DNA of 7,798 nt from CAZUAQ01 sp964618455. Its GTDB lineage: Bacteria; Planctomycetota; Phycisphaerae; UBA1845; PWPN01. Below the pieces are notes generated by a model. The model was not told the DNA's origin. It worked only from the letters and a program-made list of their open reading frames with translations, and ran no database searches. The DNA is taken from the NCBI GenBank assembly GCA_964618455.1, contig CAZUAQ010000098.1, positions 1 to 7,798 of the forward strand, written 5' to 3'. Position 1 is the stretch's first letter, and every line of letters starts with the position of its first letter. Below, piece by piece: positions 5,135 through 7,798 of this stretch. The position numbers were made by a program, and so were the translations under genes.

Positions 5135-5917
5135 ATGATGCAACTGACGCGTGAAATACGATTCAGCCTTGGTCCGCCACTGGAGGGCGAGATCACCAAT
5201 TCCTGGGCGGGCTGGCCGGCGGCCACGGGCATCCAGCCCTATCTGACGCTCCGTGCCGTCGTCGCAGGCGAGCCCGATCCGATCACAGGGTACCTGTGCA
5301 ACATCAAGCTCATCGATCACGTATTGCGTGAGCGGGCGATCCCCCTGGCCGGGCGCCTGGCCTCCGATCCCCCGCTGACGGGGGAGCGGCTGGTGATGGC
5401 GTTGGGACGGGAACTGTACGATCACGCGCCCGCCGGGACGCACTGGGTGCGATGGGAACTGAAGCTCACGCCTTATCTTCGCTATACGCTCCACGCAGGA
5501 GAACCGACCATGGTTCGCATGACACAGAGTTTCGAGTTCGCCGCCGCGCACCGCCTGCACTGCCCGACGCTCAGCGATGAAGAGAACCGCCGAACTTTCG
5601 GCAAGTGCAATCACGTCAACGGGCATGGGCACAACTACCAGGTGGAGATTACGCTCGAGGGTCAACCCGATGCCCAGAATGGCGTGTTGCTTCCCGTGCA
5701 GGAACTCGAGCGGATCGTGGACGAGCGCGTCATTCATCGCTTTGATCACAAGCATCTGAATGCCGACTGCGCGGAATTCGCGGACGTGAACCCTTCCGTG
5801 GAAAACATCACGCGCGTGATCTGGAATCTGCTGGAAGGCCGATTCGGCGCGGCGCGGCTGGCGAACGTGCGCGTGTACGAAACGCCCAAGACCTGCGCGG
5901 ATTATGCGGGGGATTGA
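5135..5917 (+). CDS. Double-length 6-pyruvoyl-tetrahydropterin synthase/QueD family protein with degenerate N-terminal copy
   Basis: A 260-residue protein, about twice the usual 120-150 of the COG0720 family. The C-terminal half (126-260) is an intact T-fold pterin enzyme: FEFAAAHRLH (133-142) with zinc ligand His139, then FGKCNHVNGHGHNY (155-168) with catalytic Cys158 and zinc ligands His164 and His166, the Asp204-His205 pair in RFDHKHLN, and pterin-binding Glu249 in VYETPKTC. The Cys-X5-HGH spacing is like mammalian 6-pyruvoyl-tetrahydropterin synthase rather than E. coli QueD (Cys-X3-HGH), so the product could be 6-carboxytetrahydropterin for queuosine or a tetrahydropterin. The N-terminal half (1-125) aligns to the same fold: GEPDPITGYL (45-54) with GQPDAQNGVL (176-185), and RERAI (65-69) with DERVI (196-200). 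It lacks the zinc, Cys and Glu residues. No other queuosine or folate genes are present. Starts at 5135 or 5138 are both possible; a strong internal start lies at 5510. Confidence 0.85.
   Translation: MMQLTREIRFSLGPPLEGEITNSWAGWPAATGIQPYLTLRAVVAGEPDPITGYLCNIKLIDHVLRERAIPLAGRLASDPPLTGERLVMALGRELYDHAPAGTHWVRWELKLTPYLRYTLHAGEPTMVRMTQSFEFAAAHRLHCPTLSDEENRRTFGKCNHVNGHGHNYQVEITLEGQPDAQNGVLLPVQELERIVDERVIHRFDHKHLNADCAEFADVNPSVENITRVIWNLLEGRFGAARLANVRVYETPKTCADYAGD
5497..5501 (+). promoter_or_regulatory. Internal ribosome binding site at the domain junction of the pterin synthase gene
   Basis: AGGAG is followed 8 bases later by an in-frame ATG at 5510 (residue 126), exactly where the intact catalytic domain begins (MVRMTQSFEF). 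It is a better ribosome binding site than anything upstream of 5135. It could yield a separate protein of 135 residues, the normal QueD size, alongside or instead of the 260-residue form. Confidence 0.55.
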
Positions 5918-5950
5918 CCAGGGGGATTCGGGTCACCCATCCGGCTGGAA

Positions 5951-6844
5951 TCACATCTCTTCGATGGCTTCGCGGAGTTTGCGAAGGGCGTCTTTCTCGA
6001 GTTGGCGGACGCGCTCACGCGTCAAGCCGATCTCCGCGCCGATTTCCTTGAGCGTCATCGGTTCACGGTCGTCGAGCCCGTAGCGCAGCCGCAGGATGGT
6101 GGCTTCGCGATCACTGATTTTCTCCAGCAGATGCTGAATGGCTTCGGCGTCGGCGTTATCGAAGGCGGCTTCGTCCGGGGCGGGCGTCTTGGTGTCCGCC
6201 AGGAGTTCCGAGAGGCCGAAACTGCCGTCCGGGTTGCCCGTCTGCGTCGGCGCGCCGACCGCCTTGACCGCCCGGCGGATGATCTTCACCTTCCGCTCGG
6301 AAAGCTGCATGTGATCGGCCATCTCCGCCAGACTGGGCTGCCGGTTGAGCTTGTTCTCGAGTTCAGCGTAGGCCCGCTTCCAGTCGGCGATCATCGCCAC
6401 CATGTAGGCGGGAATGTGCACCGGCTGGCCGGCGTTGATGAGGGCCCGCTTGATCGCCTGCTTGATCCACCAGGACGCGTACGTGCTGAAACGGGTCTCC
6501 TTGGTCGGGTCGTAGCCCTCGACGCCGCGGAGAAGGCCGATGTTGCCCTCCTCGATCAGGTCCGCCAGGGCCATGCCGCGGTTGGTGTAGTTCTTGGCGA
6601 TGTTGACCACCAGCCGCAGGTTGGACAGCGTCATGCGGTCGCGCGCTTCCTGGGCCTCGAGTTCGATTTCCTCGCGCTGCTGAAGAGTGATCTCGCCGCG
6701 GCGCATGCGATCGGCGACGTCCAGCGATGACTGGATGATCTCGCCGAGTTCGCGCTCCTCCTCTGCCGAGAGGAGCGGGGCCTCATCGATGCACTTCAGG
6801 TAATGCTGCAGTCCCGACTCGATGGCGATGGCCCGGCCCTCCAT
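5951..6844 (-). CDS. Sigma-70 family RNA polymerase sigma factor (primary-like, group 1/2 type)
   Basis: A complete 297-residue sigma factor with regions 1.2 to 4 but no long region 1.1, the usual size and layout of group 2 (RpoS/SigB-like) factors. Region 1.2 is at about 11-40 (LQHYLKCIDEAPLLSAEEE at 12-30). Region 2 is at about 66-135, with NLRLVVNIAKNYTNRG (75-90), DLIEEGNIGLLRGVEGYDP (95-113) for core binding, and FSTYASWWIKQAI (119-131) for -10 recognition and melting. Region 3 runs from HIPAYM (143-148) to about 215. Region 4 is at 225-290, with ILRLRYGLDD (240-249), the helix-turn-helix from MTLKEIGAEIG (253-263), and LTRERVRQLEKDALRKL (264-280). Because the window's other sigma factor is already RpoD-like, this one is probably a paralogue, perhaps for stress or growth-phase genes; that is inference. 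ATG at 6844 is kept because region 1.2 starts soon after, although no ribosome binding site is visible. It lies 107 bases downstream of rpsA on the same strand. Confidence 0.92.
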   Translation of the reverse strand: MEGRAIAIESGLQHYLKCIDEAPLLSAEEERELGEIIQSSLDVADRMRRGEITLQQREEIELEAQEARDRMTLSNLRLVVNIAKNYTNRGMALADLIEEGNIGLLRGVEGYDPTKETRFSTYASWWIKQAIKRALINAGQPVHIPAYMVAMIADWKRAYAELENKLNRQPSLAEMADHMQLSERKVKIIRRAVKAVGAPTQTGNPDGSFGLSELLADTKTPAPDEAAFDNADAEAIQHLLEKISDREATILRLRYGLDDREPMTLKEIGAEIGLTRERVRQLEKDALRKLREAIEEM

Positions 6845-6857
6845 GAAACAGCGTGGT

Positions 6858-6877
6858 CGTCCGATAATTCACGGACG
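6858..6877 (-). promoter_or_regulatory. Inverted repeat just upstream of the sigma factor start
   Basis: CGTCCG (6858-6863) and CGGACG (6872-6877) are perfect reverse complements around an AT-rich 8-base loop, ending 13 bases before the ATG at 6844. On the minus strand the loop includes a weak -10-like AATTAT (6869 to 6864). It could be an operator overlapping a promoter or an RNA hairpin in the leader of a gene without a visible ribosome binding site. The arms are short, so chance occurrence in GC-rich DNA is possible. Confidence 0.3.
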
Positions 6878-6897
6878 CGCCTTGCCGTTCAGCCCGA

Positions 6898-6922
6898 CCC
6901 GCGGCTCTCCGGCGTCCGCGGG
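6898..6922 (-). repeat. GC-rich hairpin between rpsA and the sigma factor gene
   Basis: CCCGCGG (6898-6904) pairs perfectly with CCGCGGG (6916-6922) over an 11-base loop, 30 bases after the rpsA stop in the direction of transcription. No T tract follows on the minus strand, so it does not look like an intrinsic terminator; it could attenuate transcription or protect the rpsA 3' end. Read-through from rpsA into the sigma gene remains possible. Confidence 0.4.
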
Positions 6923-6951
6923 CCACTCATAGATCCATCGGCTAGCTCTGG

Positions 6952-7798
6952 CTAAGAATTCGGCTTCTGCTCCGAAGAGTCGTCCGAATCCGGAACGGTG
7001 TCCGTGGCGTCCTCGGCCGGCGCGGCCTCGGAGGGGGCCTCCTCGGCAGGGGCAGCATCCGATTCGGCCGCGGGAGCTTCACCCCCCGCCTGATCGGAAG
7101 GACGCAACGGGAAGTCCTGAATCAGGTCGGTAGACTCCTCGCCGGGGCCGTGGAGACCGCCGCGTCGCGCCTTGGGCTTGCCGGCGACGGCAGCACCCTG
7201 GCCACCCTCTTCCGTTGCCCATTCGGCCCGCTTCTTGCTCAGGCCGATCTTGCGCTCCTGGGAATCGACGCGGAGAATCTTCACTTCGATCTCCTTGCCG
7301 ATGTCGACCTCGTTGTGGGGATCCTCCACCTTGTGGTCCGCCAGCTCGCTGACGTGCAGCAGGCCTTCCAGGTCATCCTCCAGTTCGACAAAGACGCCGA
7401 AGTTCGTGATCTTCGTGACCTTGCCCTTGACGATCTGGCCGGGGATGTAGGTCGACGGGATGGCGTTGATCCACGGATCCTCGGTCAACTGCTTGGTGCC
7501 GAGGGCCACGCGCATCTTGTCCTCGTCCACGCTCAGCACGACGCACTTGACGTCGTCGCCCTTCTTGAATACCTCGGACGGGTGGCTGATCTTCTTGGTC
7601 CAGCTCATGTCGGAGACGTGCAGCAGGCCGTCGATGCCCTCTTCGATCTCGATGAACGCGCCGTAGTTCGTGAGATTGCGCACCTTGCCGTCGATGATCG
7701 TGTTCGGCGGATACTTCTCTTTGACCCGCTCCCAGGGGTTCGCCTCGGTCTGCTTCATGCCGAGGCTGATTTCCTGCTTGTCCTTGTTGATCTCGAGG
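6952..7798 (-). CDS. rpsA: 30S ribosomal protein S1, C-terminal part (5' end outside window)
   Basis: This is the C-terminal 281 residues of ribosomal protein S1, the RNA-binding protein that helps mRNA bind the 30S subunit. The frame is open to the right edge; the ATG at 7758 lies within the EISLGMKQTEANPW linker typical of the join between S1 repeats, so it is not the true start. Counted from that Met, one complete S1 OB-fold covers about 18-90 (GKVRNLTNYGAFIEIEEG at 24-41, GLLHVSDMSW at 44-53). A second covers about 106-178 (GKVTKITNFGVFVELED at 112-128, GLLHVSEL at 132-139). A low-complexity tail follows (181-268): a short basic patch KPKARR, then a long Glu/Ala/Pro/Asp-rich segment. This tail is not part of the S1 core and is likely disordered. 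TAG is at 6954-6952. The number of S1 repeats cannot be counted because the gene is cut by the window edge. Confidence 0.93.
   Translation of the reverse strand, partial: LEINKDKQEISLGMKQTEANPWERVKEKYPPNTIIDGKVRNLTNYGAFIEIEEGIDGLLHVSDMSWTKKISHPSEVFKKGDDVKCVVLSVDEDKMRVALGTKQLTEDPWINAIPSTYIPGQIVKGKVTKITNFGVFVELEDDLEGLLHVSELADHKVEDPHNEVDIGKEIEVKILRVDSQERKIGLSKKRAEWATEEGGQGAAVAGKPKARRGGLHGPGEESTDLIQDFPLRPSDQAGGEAPAAESDAAPAEEAPSEAAPAEDATDTVPDSDDSSEQKPNS

Noticed and set aside
5924..5942. Possible hairpin between the convergent pterin synthase and sigma genes (GGAT/ATCC with GGG/CCC)
   Set aside because: The stem is short, has a two-base bulge and a three-base loop, and no T tract follows on either strand; too weak to call a terminator.
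1..7798. Search for a defence, toxin-antitoxin, secretion or mobile-element system
   Set aside because: All complete genes are assigned to housekeeping, metabolic or exported-protein families. No transposase, integrase, nuclease-helicase cluster, terminal inverted repeats or target-site duplications are visible.

Overview
The window is GC-rich chromosomal DNA with tightly packed genes on both strands. Its gene content suggests a planctomycete-type bacterium, but this is only a phylum-level inference. It rests on a ThuA-domain protein, exported hypothetical proteins with lectin-like sandwich domains, two primary-type sigma-70 factors close together, and heptanucleotide arrays just after stop codons. 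There are no rRNA or tRNA genes, CRISPR arrays, insertion sequences or phage genes. No stretch longer than about 230 bases lacks a gene.

Layout. (1) Bases 1-506, +: the 3' end of a housekeeping sigma factor gene (rpoD), followed by a heptad repeat array and a clear intrinsic terminator at 591-618. (2) Bases 733-2971, +: two exported proteins, 4 bases apart. The first is a Tat-type endonuclease/exonuclease/phosphatase-fold enzyme; the second is a secreted protein of unknown function that looks like two tandem beta-sandwich domains. (3) Bases 3012-4247, +: a BaiN/RdsA (HI0933) family flavoprotein with heptad repeats at both ends. (4) Bases 4335-5009, -: a ThuA-domain protein, convergent with the flavoprotein; the gap holds oppositely oriented heptad arrays that form an inverted repeat. 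(5) Bases 5135-5917, +: a 6-pyruvoyl-tetrahydropterin synthase family protein of double length, divergent from the ThuA gene. (6) Bases 5951-6844, -: a complete second sigma-70 factor. (7) Bases 6952-7798, -: the 3' end of rpsA (ribosomal protein S1), upstream of that sigma gene.

The genes do not form one pathway. Two sigma factors, S1, a possible rRNA dihydrouridine synthase and a pterin synthase that may serve queuosine synthesis give a loose theme of gene expression and RNA modification. The exported pair and the ThuA protein look like planctomycete accessory genes.

I see no obvious new defence or mobile system. The best leads are: (a) the pterin synthase gene, which encodes a degenerate, active-site-less copy of the fold fused in frame to an intact copy, with a strong internal ribosome binding site exactly at the domain junction; and (b) a dispersed family of 7-bp-period repeats beginning at or just after stop codons in the sense direction of each gene, in one case supplying the stop codon and lying inside an inverted repeat.
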